64,000 nucleotides of DNA, taken from contig NZ_CP011509.1 in assembly GCF_001027285.1 (NCBI RefSeq), forward strand, positions 12,052,501 through 12,116,500, given 5' to 3'. The notes below the pieces were generated by a model. It saw only the letters and a list, made by a program, of their open reading frames with translations. It searched no databases and was not told the DNA's origin. The stretch is from Archangium gephyra (GTDB lineage: Bacteria > Myxococcota > Myxococcia > Myxococcales > Myxococcaceae). The translations under genes and the position numbers were made by a program. Positions 26,486 through 36,134 of the stretch are shown in pieces; the stretch's first letter is position 1; each line of letters begins with the position of its first letter.

Positions 26486-28264
26486 ATGGCCTCGGGTACA
26501 GAAACCCTCACCGCGCCCCCCGGCGCACCCGCCGCGCCGCCCCAGCGTCCCCAGGGCCGGAAGATGGTGCGCTGGTTCGATCCGTTCGTGCTCCTCAAGG
26601 CGGGCGTGCGCTCCACCATCTCCAAGACCATCGGGGAGCAGGCGGATCGCCGGCTGCTCGATGCGCTGGTGGCCCCGAAGGTGGAGCCGAGCGACTTCTC
26701 GGTGGACGAGGCGGGGAGGCCGCGCGAGGAGCTGTGGTTCGACTACGTGGCGGACCTGGGGGACGGCTGGGACTCCACGTACGCGGTGGCACAGACGGTG
26801 TCGAGGCCCACGCTGACGCTGACGGACGAGACGGGCACCGCCTACGAGACGCATAAGGGTGAGGTGCTCGTGTTCGGCGGGGACGAGGTGTACCCGGAGG
26901 CGAGCGTGAAGGAGTACCAGGAGCGCACCGTGCGGCCCTGGCAAGCGGCGATGCGGGGGCAGGGGCCGGCGCCGCACCTGTTCGCGATTCCCGGCAACCA
27001 CGACTGGTATGACGGGCTGGTGTCCTTCATGCGGCTGTTCTGTCAGGGGCGACAGCCGGCGGGGTGGAGGACGCACCAGCGGCGCAGCTACTTCGCGGTG
27101 AAGCTACCGCATGGCTGGTGGCTGCTCGGCACGGACATGCAGCTCGCGTCGGACCTCGACGAGCCGCAGGTGCAATACTTCCAGGAGCTGGCGAAGCAGA
27201 TGAAGGAGGAGGATCGCCTCATCCTCTGCCTGGCGGAGCCGGCGTGGCTGGTGGGGCAGGTGCGCCCACCGGGAGAGCGGACGTACCTGGACAACAACCT
27301 GGACTTCCTCGAGCAGCAGGTGCTGGGCAAGAAGGTGAGCGTCTTCCTGACGGGAGACATCCACCACTACCGGCGGCACGCCAACGCGGAGGGGCGGCAG
27401 AAGATCATCGCGGGGGGAGGCGGGGCCTTCCTGCACCCGACGCACGTGCCCCGGAAGGAGGCCGCGCTGCCGGACGGCTTCACCGCGCGCAAGACGTTCC
27501 CGGCGCCCGAGGAGTCCAGGCGGCTGTGCTGGCGCAACCTGGGGTTCCTCGGGCACAACCCGAGCTTCGGCGTGTTCACCGGGCTGCTGTACCTGCTGCT
27601 GGCGTGGATGCAGGTGGCGGATCTGCGTGAGGGCGGCACGGTGGCGTGGAAGCTGTCGCGGGTGCTGGGCGCGGCGCTCGTCAACCCGGGCGTGCTGCTG
27701 CTCGCGGTGATGCTGGTGCTGGGGATGATGGGGCTGGCGGATGGGCGCTTCGGCCGGGGGCGCTGGGTGGCGGGGCTGGTGCATGGGGTGGCGCACCTGG
27801 CCGCGTCGCTCTTCGTCTTCTGGGGGGCCTTCGCGCTCACGGGGGCCCTGCTGCCGCTCGGGAGCGTTCCGCAGGAGCTGCTCGGGGCGGTGCTCGTCTT
27901 CGCCGGAGGCTTCCTGCTGGGGCCGACGCTCATGGGCGTCTACCTGCTCATCTCGCTCAATGGCTTCGGGGCGCACGCCAACGAGGCGTTCTCCTCGCTG
28001 ACCATTCCGGACTGGAAGAACTTCCTGCGGCTGCGCATCGACCGGGAGGGGCGCCTGTGGCTCTACCCGATTGGACTGAGGCGGGTGCCTCGCGCCTGGA
28101 AGCGGGGGGAGACGGTGCGGGAGCCGGAGTGGGTGGCCGATGACAAGGACGCCACGCCCCCGGAGCTCATCGAGCCGCCCATCGTCATCGGCGCGGCGCG
28201 CTCCACGGCCCCCCGCGTGGCGGGGCGGAGCTCCCCGGAGTACGCCGGACCCGCGGCACCGTAG
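26486..28264 (+). CDS. Membrane-anchored calcineurin-like metallophosphoesterase
   Basis: 592 residues; GGAGGAAG lies just upstream of the ATG. Residues ~80-330 hold phosphoesterase motifs: DLGDGWDSTYAV, LVFGGDEVYPEAS, IPGNHDWYDGL and FLTGDIHHYRRH with GGGGAFLHPTH. The first motif, DLGDGWD, differs from the classical DxH. Residues ~365-500 contain four or so membrane helices (GVFTGLLYLLLAWM, PGVLLLAVMLVLGMMGL, LFVFWGAFALTGALL, LVFAGGFLLGPTLMGVYLLI), followed by a soluble tail. The enzyme domain is therefore tethered at the inner membrane. Substrate unknown; possible targets are nucleotides or phospholipids. Confidence 0.8.
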   Translation: MASGTETLTAPPGAPAAPPQRPQGRKMVRWFDPFVLLKAGVRSTISKTIGEQADRRLLDALVAPKVEPSDFSVDEAGRPREELWFDYVADLGDGWDSTYAVAQTVSRPTLTLTDETGTAYETHKGEVLVFGGDEVYPEASVKEYQERTVRPWQAAMRGQGPAPHLFAIPGNHDWYDGLVSFMRLFCQGRQPAGWRTHQRRSYFAVKLPHGWWLLGTDMQLASDLDEPQVQYFQELAKQMKEEDRLILCLAEPAWLVGQVRPPGERTYLDNNLDFLEQQVLGKKVSVFLTGDIHHYRRHANAEGRQKIIAGGGGAFLHPTHVPRKEAALPDGFTARKTFPAPEESRRLCWRNLGFLGHNPSFGVFTGLLYLLLAWMQVADLREGGTVAWKLSRVLGAALVNPGVLLLAVMLVLGMMGLADGRFGRGRWVAGLVHGVAHLAASLFVFWGAFALTGALLPLGSVPQELLGAVLVFAGGFLLGPTLMGVYLLISLNGFGAHANEAFSSLTIPDWKNFLRLRIDREGRLWLYPIGLRRVPRAWKRGETVREPEWVADDKDATPPELIEPPIVIGAARSTAPRVAGRSSPEYAGPAAP

Positions 28265-28564
28265 ATAGAACCCGCGACAGGCCATCCTCCCGGAGGGGGC
28301 CGGGACGCACCCGGAGAGAAACCGTACACTCCGGGTTCCGGCGGCCCCGGCGCCCCGGTTATCGTGTGGCCAGCGATGCTTTGGCTTCCCCTCCGTCTCC
28401 CACAAGGACATACCCGGGCAGGACAGGCCTGGCGGCGACTTTCAGGGACGCCTGATCGCCGCCGTCCGCTGGGGAGGGGGTGGGCCGCACGTGCCGACGA
28501 GGCCCACTCCCTGATGGCGGGAGCGCGAAATTCCCAGTAAGAACGAGGACACAGGAGCGACACC
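28265..28564. other. Intergenic region without a recognised gene
   Basis: 300 bases between the phosphoesterase and the first PilZ gene. It contains GC-rich inverted stretches but no stem with a T-run and no promoter pair I would defend. AGGAG at the right end is the ribosome site of the next gene. Confidence 0.4.
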
Positions 28565-29056
28565 ATGGGCGTGATCCAGTTCATCGATGAGTTCCGCGCG
28601 CTCCACACGAGGGCGCGGCAGGGGAAGCTGGGGGAATCCGAGCGCCAGGACTACGTGGCCAAGCGCGAGCAGTTCGCGCGGGCCCTGCTGAACGCCCAGG
28701 GGCTGATGCTCGACGGCGCCGAGGCCCGGCGTCACTACCGCGTGGCGCACCAGCTGCCGGTGGAGCTGCAGATGGCCTACGGCAACGTGTGGACGAACAC
28801 GCTGGACATCTCGGCGGGTGGCTTCTCGGTGACGCTGCCGCACGCGGTGGACGTGAAGGAGCGGCCCAGCGCGCTGCTGTACCTGCCGGATGGCTCGACG
28901 CTGGCGGGCCGGGTGCGCGTGGTGTCCCAGTTCCAGCGCGCCGACAAGCACCGCGCCTCCTTCGCCTTCATGGACCTGACCGAGCGCGAGAGCGAGCTGC
29001 TCGAGGGCTTCCTCATCGACTTCGCGCTGGAGCGGGTGGGCATCACCCCTCCGTAG
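28565..29056 (+). CDS. PilZ-domain protein (first of a tandem pair)
   Basis: 163 residues; AGGAG seven bases before the ATG. A ~55-residue helical N-terminus (FIDEFRALHTRARQGKLGE, YVAKREQFARALLNAQ) precedes a PilZ barrel. Both cyclic-di-GMP-binding motifs are intact: RRHYR (RxxxR) and DISAGG (DxSxxG). It should bind cyclic di-GMP. The protein matches the next gene product in layout (RALHxRARxGxxxE, then EQFARAL), so they arose by duplication. Closeness to the second chemosensory operon suggests a role in motility control. Confidence 0.82.
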   Translation: MGVIQFIDEFRALHTRARQGKLGESERQDYVAKREQFARALLNAQGLMLDGAEARRHYRVAHQLPVELQMAYGNVWTNTLDISAGGFSVTLPHAVDVKERPSALLYLPDGSTLAGRVRVVSQFQRADKHRASFAFMDLTERESELLEGFLIDFALERVGITPP

Positions 29057-29123
29057 AAGCACGTCCCCCGCGCGCGAGGGGACCCTGGACGCTTCCTGAG
29101 AGCCGACGCCGCGGAGAGCCGTG

Positions 29124-29609
29124 ATGAGCGCCAATCTGTGGGTGGAGCAGTTCCGGGCGCTCCATGCGAGGGCGCGCAAGGGGCAGATGCCCGAGGACGA
29201 GAAGCGGCGTTACGCCGCGGCCCGGGAGCAGTTCGCGCGGGCGCTGACGGCGGCCCAGGGCATGCGCCTGCCGCCCGGCCAGTCCGCGCGCCGCACCTTC
29301 CGCATTGCCCAGGGGCTGCAGGTGGACCTGGCCTTCGCCTCGGGCCCCGTGCGGGCCATGACGCTGGATGTGTCGGTGGGTGGCTTCTCGGTGATGCTGC
29401 ACAAGCCGCCCGTCGAGTCGGAGGAGCCGGACTTCACGCTGCGGCTGCCGGGCAACCAGGAGCCCGTGAAGGGCAAGGCGAAGATGGTGTCGGCTCAGCG
29501 CAAGATTGGCACCCACCGCGTCTCGTTCTCCATGCACGGCGTGGCCGAGAAGGACACGGAGCGGCTGGAGACGGCGCTGTTCGACATGGCGCTGGAGCGC
29601 ATCAAGTAG
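29124..29609 (+). CDS. PilZ-domain protein (second of a tandem pair)
   Basis: 161 residues from the ATG at 29124. The overlapping GTG at 29121 would be too close to the GGAGAG ribosome site. It has the same layout as the preceding gene product: helical N-terminus (VEQFRALHARARKGQMPEDE), then a PilZ domain with RRTFR and DVSVGG, both intact for cyclic-di-GMP binding. The C-terminus FDMALERIK parallels IDFALERVG in the first copy. The 3' end overlaps the convergent cheR by eight bases. Confidence 0.82.
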   Translation: MSANLWVEQFRALHARARKGQMPEDEKRRYAAAREQFARALTAAQGMRLPPGQSARRTFRIAQGLQVDLAFASGPVRAMTLDVSVGGFSVMLHKPPVESEEPDFTLRLPGNQEPVKGKAKMVSAQRKIGTHRVSFSMHGVAEKDTERLETALFDMALERIK

Positions 29610-30510
29610 GGCTGGCGCCCGCGGGCGCCGAGGCCCTGGCGCAATAGACGTTGGGCGCCACGCAGCGGGCGGACTCGGCGGTGCCGGTGAGGCTCTCGGC
29701 GTGCCCGAGGAAGAGGTAGCCGGTGGGGAGCAGCCGCCGCAGCAGGGCGCTCAGCGCCTGCGCCCGGGCCTGGGCTCCGAAGTAGATGAGGACGTTGCGG
29801 CAGAAGACGAGCTCGAAGGGCCCCTGAGGCCAACCGCGCTCGTCGCTCAGGTTGACGCGGGCGAAGCGCAGCACCTCGCGCAGCTCCGGCCCCGCCTGCA
29901 TCCACCCCTCCTGGCTGCGCACGCCCTTGAGCATGAAGGCGCGCAGCAGGGGCCGGGGGATGCTCGCCGCCTTCTCCAGGGGCCAGAGCCCCTGCCGGGC
30001 CCGCTCCAGCGCCCAGGTGGACAGGTCCGTGGCCAGCACCTCCACCTCCCACCCCGAGCCCGGTGGGAAGTGCGAGAGCAGCTCCATGGCCAGCGAGTAG
30101 GGCTCCTCGCCCGTCGAGCACCCCGCGCTCCACACCCGCACCCGCCGCGCCATCAACCCCTGGGCCGCCCGCCGCGTCCACTCGGGGAAGACGCGCTGGC
30201 GGAGGAAGTCGAAGTGCTCGGGCTCGCGGAAGAAGTGCGTCTCGTTGGTGCAGAGGCAGTCGATCATCCGCACCCGCTCCGCCTCGTTGCCGCGCGAGGT
30301 GACGAAGCGGTAGTAGGCGCCGAAGGACGTCAGCCCCAGCGCGCGCACCCGCCGCGACAGCCGCCCCACCAGCAGCGCCTGCTTCGAGGGGCCCAGGTGG
30401 ATGCCCGCCTCGCGCTCCACCAGCGTCTGGAAGAGGGAGAACTCCCGCTCCGACAACGGGAGCGGGCCCACCGGGGTCAGCACCGTCTCCGCCGAGGCCC
30501 CCCCCCTCAT
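29602..30510 (-). CDS. cheR: CheR methyltransferase of the second chemosensory operon
   Basis: 302 residues from the ATG overlapping the upstream cheW stop (ATGA, 30507-30510). The longer open frame upstream is antisense-like within cheW. Motifs: CTNETHFFREPEHFDFL, SAM-binding VWSAGCSTGEEPYSLAM and FCRNVLIYFGAQ. There is no TPR extension, so it is a plain CheR, in contrast to the cheR-TPR of the first operon. It is the last gene of the operon, and no cheB is present in this cluster. Confidence 0.9.
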   Translation of the reverse strand: MRGGASAETVLTPVGPLPLSEREFSLFQTLVEREAGIHLGPSKQALLVGRLSRRVRALGLTSFGAYYRFVTSRGNEAERVRMIDCLCTNETHFFREPEHFDFLRQRVFPEWTRRAAQGLMARRVRVWSAGCSTGEEPYSLAMELLSHFPPGSGWEVEVLATDLSTWALERARQGLWPLEKAASIPRPLLRAFMLKGVRSQEGWMQAGPELREVLRFARVNLSDERGWPQGPFELVFCRNVLIYFGAQARAQALSALLRRLLPTGYLFLGHAESLTGTAESARCVAPNVYCARASAPAGASPT

Positions 30511-31025
30511 GCGCCCCCACCCGCGGGAGCGGTGGCGAGGCCCAGCAGCTCCTCCGCGCTCAGCACCCGGTCCAGGTCCAGCAGGAGGATGAAGCGCTGC
30601 TCCTGCCGGCCCATGCCGCGCAGGTACTCCACCGGGGTGCGCGTGCCGAAGGCAGGCGGCGGCTCGATGTCGTCCGGCCCCAGGTCGAGCACCTCGCTGA
30701 CCGAGTCGGCCAGCAGACCCAGCGTGGTGCGCTCGCCGTCCAGCAGCGCCTCGACGATGACGAAGCACGTCCACCGGGTGATGGAGCGCGGGCCGAGCCC
30801 CATCTTCACCGCGAGGTCCACCACCGGCACCACCCGGCCCCGCAGGTTGATGACGCCCAGCACCGCCGGAGGCATGCCCGGCACACGGGTGATGGGCACG
30901 TGCTCGATGATTTCCCGGATGCGCAACAGCTCGATGGCGTACGTCTCACCCGCCAGCGAGAAGCCCAGGTACTGGGCCGGACGGGCGACTTCGGTGGCGG
31001 TGGTGGTGGCGGTGTTGGTGTTCAT
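30507..31025 (-). CDS. cheW: CheW coupling protein of the second operon
   Basis: 172 residues from the ATG complementary to 31023-31025, with GGAGAGG upstream. A start 12 codons earlier would overlap the MCP gene and is less likely. It is a single CheW domain with a Thr-rich N-terminus: YLGFSLAGETYAIELLRIREII, PAVLGVINLRGRVVPVVDL and LGLLADSVSEVLDL. The gap to the upstream MCP gene is 16 bases, and it overlaps cheR by ATGA. Confidence 0.9.
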   Translation of the reverse strand: MNTNTATTTATEVARPAQYLGFSLAGETYAIELLRIREIIEHVPITRVPGMPPAVLGVINLRGRVVPVVDLAVKMGLGPRSITRWTCFVIVEALLDGERTTLGLLADSVSEVLDLGPDDIEPPPAFGTRTPVEYLRGMGRQEQRFILLLDLDRVLSAEELLGLATAPAGGGA

Positions 31026-31041
31026 GGAGAGCCTCTCCGTC

Positions 31042-32721
31042 CTAGATGCGCTTGAAGCCATGGTTCGTGCCGGTGGGGGACACCTGGGCGGGCAGCACTT
31101 GCGCCACCGCCTTCAGGCCCTGGGCGGGCGAAGAAGACACCACGGGCAGGTGGACCGGCGCCGGCCTCAGGGAGCGCACCGGCTGCACCGGTCCGTGCAT
31201 TCCCCTCACCTCCCCGGCCATCCGGAAGAACGTCATCATCTGCTGCAGCGACTCGGCCTGTGCCGCCAGCTCCTCCGCCGTCGACGACAGCTCCTCCGCC
31301 GCCGATGCGTTGCGCTGCGTCACCTGGTCCACCTGCACCATCGCCCGGTTCATCTGCACCACCCCGCTGGCCTGCTCCCTCGACACCGCCGCCACCTGCT
31401 GCACCAGCTCCGCCGTCTTGCGAATCGACGGCACCAGCTCCTTGAGCAACTTCCCCGAGCGCTCCGCCACCTTCACGCTGCTTCCCGCCAGGCTCCCAAT
31501 CTCCTTGGCCGCCTTCTGGCTCCTCTCCGCCAGCTTCCTCACCTCCGCCGCCACCACCGCGAAGCCCCTCCCGTGCTCCCCCGCCCTCGCCGCCTCCACC
31601 GCCGCGTTGAGCGCCAGCAGGTTCGTCTGGTACGCAATCTCCTCCACGATGGAGATGCGCTCGGCGATGGCCGCCATCGCCTCCACCGTCTCGTTCACCG
31701 CCAGCCCGCTCTCCTCGGCCTCCACCGCGCCCCTCACCGCCATCTGCTCCAGTTGCTTGCTCGTCTCCGCGTTCTGGCTGATGGACGCGCTCAGCTGCTC
31801 CAGGCTCGTCGTCGTCTCCTCCACGGAGGCCGCCTGCGTGCTCGTCCCCTGGGACAGCGCCTGCGCCGCCGCCGCCACCTGCCCCGAGGCTCCCGACAGC
31901 GAGCCCACCGCGCCTCGCACCTCGCCCAGCACGCCCCCGAGGCGCTGCACCATCTCGCGCATGCCGGCCATCATCTGCGCCGTCTCGTCCCGGCCCTTCA
32001 CCTCGATGGCCGTGGTCAGGTCTCCCGACGCCAACCGCACCGTGAGCCCCACCGCCTCGCTCAGCGGCCGGGTGATGCCGCGCGCCAACCACCACGCCAG
32101 CAGCACCGCCAGCAGCGGTCCCACGATGCCGCCCCCCATCAGCATCTGCTTCAACCGGTCCACGCCCGCGACAGCCACCGCGTTGCGCCTGTCACGCTCG
32201 TCCCGCTCCGCCTGCCGGAAGGCCTCCGTCGTGGCGTACAGGGAATCCAGGAGCTTCTGTCCCTTGCCACTCTTCACGTACTCGGTGAGCTGCTCCATGG
32301 GAATGCGCCCGGCATCCACGTCCCGGCGCAGCTTCACCTGGTGCTCGAGATGCGGGAGGAACTGCTGCTGGTACTGGTCCATGAGCTGTTGGAGCAGGTC
32401 CTTCTCACGGAGGCCCAGCGCGCTCTTCTCCTTCAACTCCGCGTAGGCCTGGAGGAACTGCGCCTGCAACCGGGGCTGCGGCTCGAGGTAGGAGTCGTCT
32501 CCCGAGAGTGAGTGGCCTCGCACCCGGCCATGCATGTCCAGCAGGAAGACCCTCAGGGTCTGGACCTCGCCGATGACCTCATAGGAGCGGTAGTTCGCCG
32601 CCGCCGCGTCCACCAGACCGAGGAAGAGGGCGTAGGAGCCCCAGATGATGGTGACGAGCAGGGCGACGGGGGCGCCCAGCCCCAACTGGAGCTTCCTGGA
32701 AATGGTGATGTTTTCGAGCAT
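31042..32721 (-). CDS. Methyl-accepting chemoreceptor, duplicate 1
   Basis: 559 residues: membrane helix 1 ([20 protein letters not shown]), a periplasmic four-helix-type domain (residues ~40-185), helix 2 ([16 protein letters not shown]), HAMP ([20 protein letters not shown]), the signalling hairpin ([40 protein letters not shown]), a Pro-rich linker and the tail NHGFKRI. From the second membrane helix to about residue 515 it is almost identical, in protein and DNA, to the next MCP, while the periplasmic parts differ. The two probably share CheA and CheW but sense different ligands. The 13-base gap to duplicate 2 indicates one transcript. Confidence 0.9.
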   Translation of the reverse strand: MLENITISRKLQLGLGAPVALLVTIIWGSYALFLGLVDAAAANYRSYEVIGEVQTLRVFLLDMHGRVRGHSLSGDDSYLEPQPRLQAQFLQAYAELKEKSALGLREKDLLQQLMDQYQQQFLPHLEHQVKLRRDVDAGRIPMEQLTEYVKSGKGQKLLDSLYATTEAFRQAERDERDRRNAVAVAGVDRLKQMLMGGGIVGPLLAVLLAWWLARGITRPLSEAVGLTVRLASGDLTTAIEVKGRDETAQMMAGMREMVQRLGGVLGEVRGAVGSLSGASGQVAAAAQALSQGTSTQAASVEETTTSLEQLSASISQNAETSKQLEQMAVRGAVEAEESGLAVNETVEAMAAIAERISIVEEIAYQTNLLALNAAVEAARAGEHGRGFAVVAAEVRKLAERSQKAAKEIGSLAGSSVKVAERSGKLLKELVPSIRKTAELVQQVAAVSREQASGVVQMNRAMVQVDQVTQRNASAAEELSSTAEELAAQAESLQQMMTFFRMAGEVRGMHGPVQPVRSLRPAPVHLPVVSSSPAQGLKAVAQVLPAQVSPTGTNHGFKRI

Positions 32722-32734
32722 GGTTGTCGTATCT

Positions 32735-34441
32735 CTAGAAGCGCTTGAAGTCGTGGTCCGAGCCGGGTGCCGCGCGCTCGTGCACCGCCGGGAAGGACGT
32801 GGGGGACATCTGGGCGGGCAGCACTTGCGCCACCGCCTTCAGGCCCTGGGCGGGCGAGGCCACCGGAGGCAGGTGGACCGGCGCCGGCCTCAGTGAGCGC
32901 ACCGGCTGCACCGGCCCATGCATCCCCCTCACCTCCTCCGCCACCCGGAAGAACGTCATCATCTGCTGCAGCGACTCGGCCTGTGCCGCCAGCTCCTCCG
33001 CCGTCGACGACAGCTCCTCCGCCGCCGACGCGTTGCGCTGCGTCACCTGGTCCACCTGCACCATCGCCCGGTTCATCTGCACCACCCCGCTGGCCTGCTC
33101 CCTCGACACCGCCGCCACCTGCTGCACCAACTCCGCCGTCTTGCGAATCGACGGCACCAGCTCCTTGAGCAGCTTCCCCGAGCGCTCCGCCACCTTCACG
33201 CTGCTTCCCGCCAGGCTCCCAATCTCCTTGGCCGCCTTCTGGCTCCTCTCCGCCAGCTTCCTCACCTCCGCCGCCACCACCGCGAAGCCCCTCCCGTGCT
33301 CCCCCGCCCTCGCCGCCTCCACCGCCGCGTTGAGCGCCAGCAGGTTCGTCTGGTACGCAATCTCCTCCACGATGGAGATGCGCTCGGCGATGGCCGCCAT
33401 CGCCTCCACCGTCTCGTTCACCGCCAGCCCGCTCTCCTCCGCCTCCGCCGCGCCCCTCACCGCCATCTGCTCCAGCTGCTTGCTCGTCTCCGCGTTCTGG
33501 CTGATGGACGCGCTCAGCTGCTCCAGGCTCGTCGTCGTCTCCTCCACGGAGGCCGCCTGGGTGCTCGTCCCCTGGGACAGTGCCTGTGCCGCCGCCGCCA
33601 CCTGCCCCGAGGCTCCCGACAACGAGCCCACCGCGCCTCGCACCTCGCCCAGCACGCCCCCGAAGCGCTGCACCATCTCGCGCATGCCGGCCATCATCTG
33701 CGCCGTCTCGTCCCGGCCCTTCACCTCGACGCTCGTGGACAGGTCTCCCGACGCCAACCGCACCGTGAGCCCCACCGCCTCGCTCAGCGGCCGGGTGATG
33801 CTGCGCGCCAACCACCACGCCAGCAGCACCGCCAGCAGCGGTCCCACGATGCCGCCCCCCACCAACATCCGCTTGATGGAGGCCACCTGTGCGTCGGAGA
33901 CCTCGGTGACACGCTGGTTGAGCTCCACCTCATCCTGGATGATGGCCATGGCCATGCTCTGCATGAGCTCCTGGCTCTTCCTCCCCTTGCCGCTCTTCAC
34001 GTAGTCGACGAGGTGCTCCATCGGAACGCGCCCGGCCTCCACGTCCTGGCGCAGCTTCACCTGGTGCTCGAGGTGCGGGAGGAACTGCTCCTGGTACTGC
34101 GCCATGAGCTGCGGCAGCAGTTGTGGCGCCCGGGGGCTGTTGACCGTCAGTTTCTCCACCCGGGCGTGGTTCTCGAGGACCGCGGCCTTCCGCTGGGGCA
34201 GCGAATCGAGCAGGGCTTCGTTGCCCGTGAGCGCGAACGCCATCACCTGGTTCTCCATCTGCACCAACTGGAGCCCCGTGGTGAGCGAGGCGATCTGCAC
34301 ATCGCGTGAGCGGTAGTAGTCCTGGTTGTTCACCAGCAGCAGGAAGAAGGCATAGGCCCCCCAGATGGTGGCGGCGAGCAGCGCGACGAGGACTCCGAAG
34401 CCGAACTGCAACTTCCGGGAGATGGTGAGGTTCTGGAGCAT
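32735..34441 (-). CDS. Methyl-accepting chemoreceptor, duplicate 2
   Basis: 568 residues with the same layout as the neighbouring receptor: helix 1 ([20 protein letters not shown]), a periplasmic domain with its own sequence ([20 protein letters not shown]), helix 2, HAMP, signalling hairpin, Pro-rich linker and tail SDHDFKRF. The start is an ATG 45 bases after the cheA reading. The conserved half is so alike at DNA level that recent duplication or gene conversion is likely. The linker is longer than in duplicate 1. It senses an unknown periplasmic signal. Confidence 0.9.
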   Translation of the reverse strand: MLQNLTISRKLQFGFGVLVALLAATIWGAYAFFLLLVNNQDYYRSRDVQIASLTTGLQLVQMENQVMAFALTGNEALLDSLPQRKAAVLENHARVEKLTVNSPRAPQLLPQLMAQYQEQFLPHLEHQVKLRQDVEAGRVPMEHLVDYVKSGKGRKSQELMQSMAMAIIQDEVELNQRVTEVSDAQVASIKRMLVGGGIVGPLLAVLLAWWLARSITRPLSEAVGLTVRLASGDLSTSVEVKGRDETAQMMAGMREMVQRFGGVLGEVRGAVGSLSGASGQVAAAAQALSQGTSTQAASVEETTTSLEQLSASISQNAETSKQLEQMAVRGAAEAEESGLAVNETVEAMAAIAERISIVEEIAYQTNLLALNAAVEAARAGEHGRGFAVVAAEVRKLAERSQKAAKEIGSLAGSSVKVAERSGKLLKELVPSIRKTAELVQQVAAVSREQASGVVQMNRAMVQVDQVTQRNASAAEELSSTAEELAAQAESLQQMMTFFRVAEEVRGMHGPVQPVRSLRPAPVHLPPVASPAQGLKAVAQVLPAQMSPTSFPAVHERAAPGSDHDFKRF

Positions 34442-34486
34442 GGTTCTCTTTCGGAATGACGGAAGAAGGCGCTGGCGGGCGGAGCG

Positions 34487-34834
34487 TCAGCTCACGGCGG
34501 CGCGCTGACGGATGGCGGTGCGCAGCAGCGTGGGCACGTCCAGGACGAGCCCCACGCGGCCGCTGCCGAGGATGGTGGAGCCGGACACGCCGGGCAGGTG
34601 GCGGAAGAGCCGGCCCAGGGGCTTGAGGACGCACTGGCCCTCGCCGAAGAGCGAGTCCACCACCAGGCCCGCGCGGCTGCCCCCGTGGCCCAGCACCACG
34701 ACGCTCTCCCGGCCCGCCGCGGGACCCTGCACGCCCAGCATCTCGCGCAGCCGCAGATAGGGCAGCGCCCGGCCCCGCAGGTTCAACACACCGCCCCGGG
34801 CTGCCCGGTGCGCTCCACCGGCAGCTCCAGACAC
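34487..34834 (-). pseudogene. C-terminal CheW-like (P5) piece of frameshifted cheA
   Basis: In this frame the sequence from about 34798 leftward reads RGGVLNLRGRALPYLRLREM, GLVVDSLFGEGQCVLKPLG and GSGRVGLVLDVPTLL, the second half of a CheA P5 domain. The few codons before it (to the ATG at 34834) are out of frame with cheA. It is not an independent CheW because the first half of the fold lies in the cheA frame. It is best read as the end of cheA, separated by a single-base loss. Confidence 0.75.
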
Positions 34835-36105
34835 TCGCGCACCGACTCCAGCGGCAGCACGTACGTCTCCTCGCCCACGCCCACCGAGAAGCCCTGGATG
34901 GTGGCCAGCGTCAGCGGCACCCGCAGCGTCACCGTGGTGCCCCGCCCCTCCTGGCTGCGCAGCGTCACCAGGCCCCGCAGCGCCTCCACGCTCCGGCGCA
35001 CCACGTCCATGCCCACCCCGCGCCCGGACACCTCCGTCACCGCCTCCGCCGTGCTCAGCCCCGGCAGGAAGACGAGCTCCTCCAGCTCCTCCACCGTCAT
35101 CCGCTCGGGCTCCATCCCCAGCCCGCGCGCCTTCTCCCTCAGCCGGTCGTAGCGCAGGCCCCGGCCGTCATCGCTCAGCTCCACCACCAGCGAGCCCGGC
35201 TCGTGGAAGGCCCTCAGCACCAGCGTGCCGCACGCCTCCTTCCCCGCCGCCTTGCGCTCCTCCGGTGTCTCCAGCCCGTGGTCCACCGCGTTGCGCACCA
35301 GGTGCAGCAGCGGCTCTCGCAGCCCCTCCACCAGCGCCGTGTCCACCTCCACCTCCTCGCCCTCCAGCACCAGCCGCGCCCACTTGCGCTCCGTCCGCGT
35401 CAAGTCCCTCACCGTGCGCAGGTGCTGCCGGAAGAGCGGGCCCACCGGCACCATCCGCACCCGCATCACCTCTTCCTGCAGCTCCTCGTGCAGCCGGTCC
35501 GCCTCCAGGTGCACCTCCAGCGCCTCCTCGGCCGGGCCCGTGGCCAGCACCTGCGCCAGACGTGTGCGCGCGATGGCCAGCTCGCCCGTGAGGATGGCGA
35601 TGCGGTCCAGCTTCTCCACGTCCACCCGCAGCGTGCGCGCGCGCCTCCCCGCCGCCTCCTCCAGCCCGGGCTCCTCCACCCGCGGCGCGTACACCTTGCG
35701 CGGCGCCTCCTGCTGGCGCAGCTCCTCGGCGCAGGCCCGCAGCCGCTCCACCAGCTCCACTTCCTCCTGCGCCGGCCGCTCCTGCCCCGAGAGCACCGCC
35801 GCCAGCAGCTCGCGCAGCCGGTCCACCGCCGCCAGCAGCACCGTCACGTGCTCGTCCTTCACCGGCAGCCGCCGCTCCACCAGCGTCTCCAGCACGTCCT
35901 CCAGCACGTGGGACACGTCCGTCATGCCGGAGAAGCCCATCGCCGCCGCCGCCCCCTTCACCGTGTGCGCCCCCCGGAAGATGGCCCGCAGCGCCTCCTC
36001 GTCCGGGTGCTCCTCCATCGAGACGAGCTTCTCCTCCATCTCGGTGAGCAGCTCGCCCGATTCCTCGGCGAAGGTGGCGAGCAGCCGCTCGCGATCCAGT
36101 TCCAA
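34783..36105 (-). CDS. cheA: CheA histidine kinase (frameshifted near its C-terminus)
   Basis: As read, 440 residues. The start is probably a TTG (complement of 36103-36105) behind GGGAGGGGG. P1 domain with phosphoacceptor His (FRGAHTVKGAAAAMGFSGM), dimerisation segment, ATPase ([52 protein letters not shown]) and the first part of P5 (FSVGVGEETYVLPLESVREC). The frame then ends at AVC-stop. Restoring one G in the G4 run at 34794-34797 would join it to the P5 remainder and give about 538 residues. The kinase would phosphorylate the single-domain receiver upstream. No REC domain is fused here. Confidence 0.88.
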   Translation of the reverse strand: MELDRERLLATFAEESGELLTEMEEKLVSMEEHPDEEALRAIFRGAHTVKGAAAAMGFSGMTDVSHVLEDVLETLVERRLPVKDEHVTVLLAAVDRLRELLAAVLSGQERPAQEEVELVERLRACAEELRQQEAPRKVYAPRVEEPGLEEAAGRRARTLRVDVEKLDRIAILTGELAIARTRLAQVLATGPAEEALEVHLEADRLHEELQEEVMRVRMVPVGPLFRQHLRTVRDLTRTERKWARLVLEGEEVEVDTALVEGLREPLLHLVRNAVDHGLETPEERKAAGKEACGTLVLRAFHEPGSLVVELSDDGRGLRYDRLREKARGLGMEPERMTVEELEELVFLPGLSTAEAVTEVSGRGVGMDVVRRSVEALRGLVTLRSQEGRGTTVTLRVPLTLATIQGFSVGVGEETYVLPLESVRECLELPVERTGQPGAVC

Positions 36106-36134
36106 ATGAGTCCCCCTCCCTCGAAGCCGCCCGC

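Noticed and set aside
29506-32511. 1001-codon plus-strand open frame over cheR, cheW and MCP
   Set aside because: Antisense shadow; its repeats merely mirror the duplicated MCP signalling region.
34487-34834. Separate cheW gene downstream of cheA
   Set aside because: Only the second half of the fold is present and it continues the CheA P5 domain in the -1 frame, so it is a piece of cheA.
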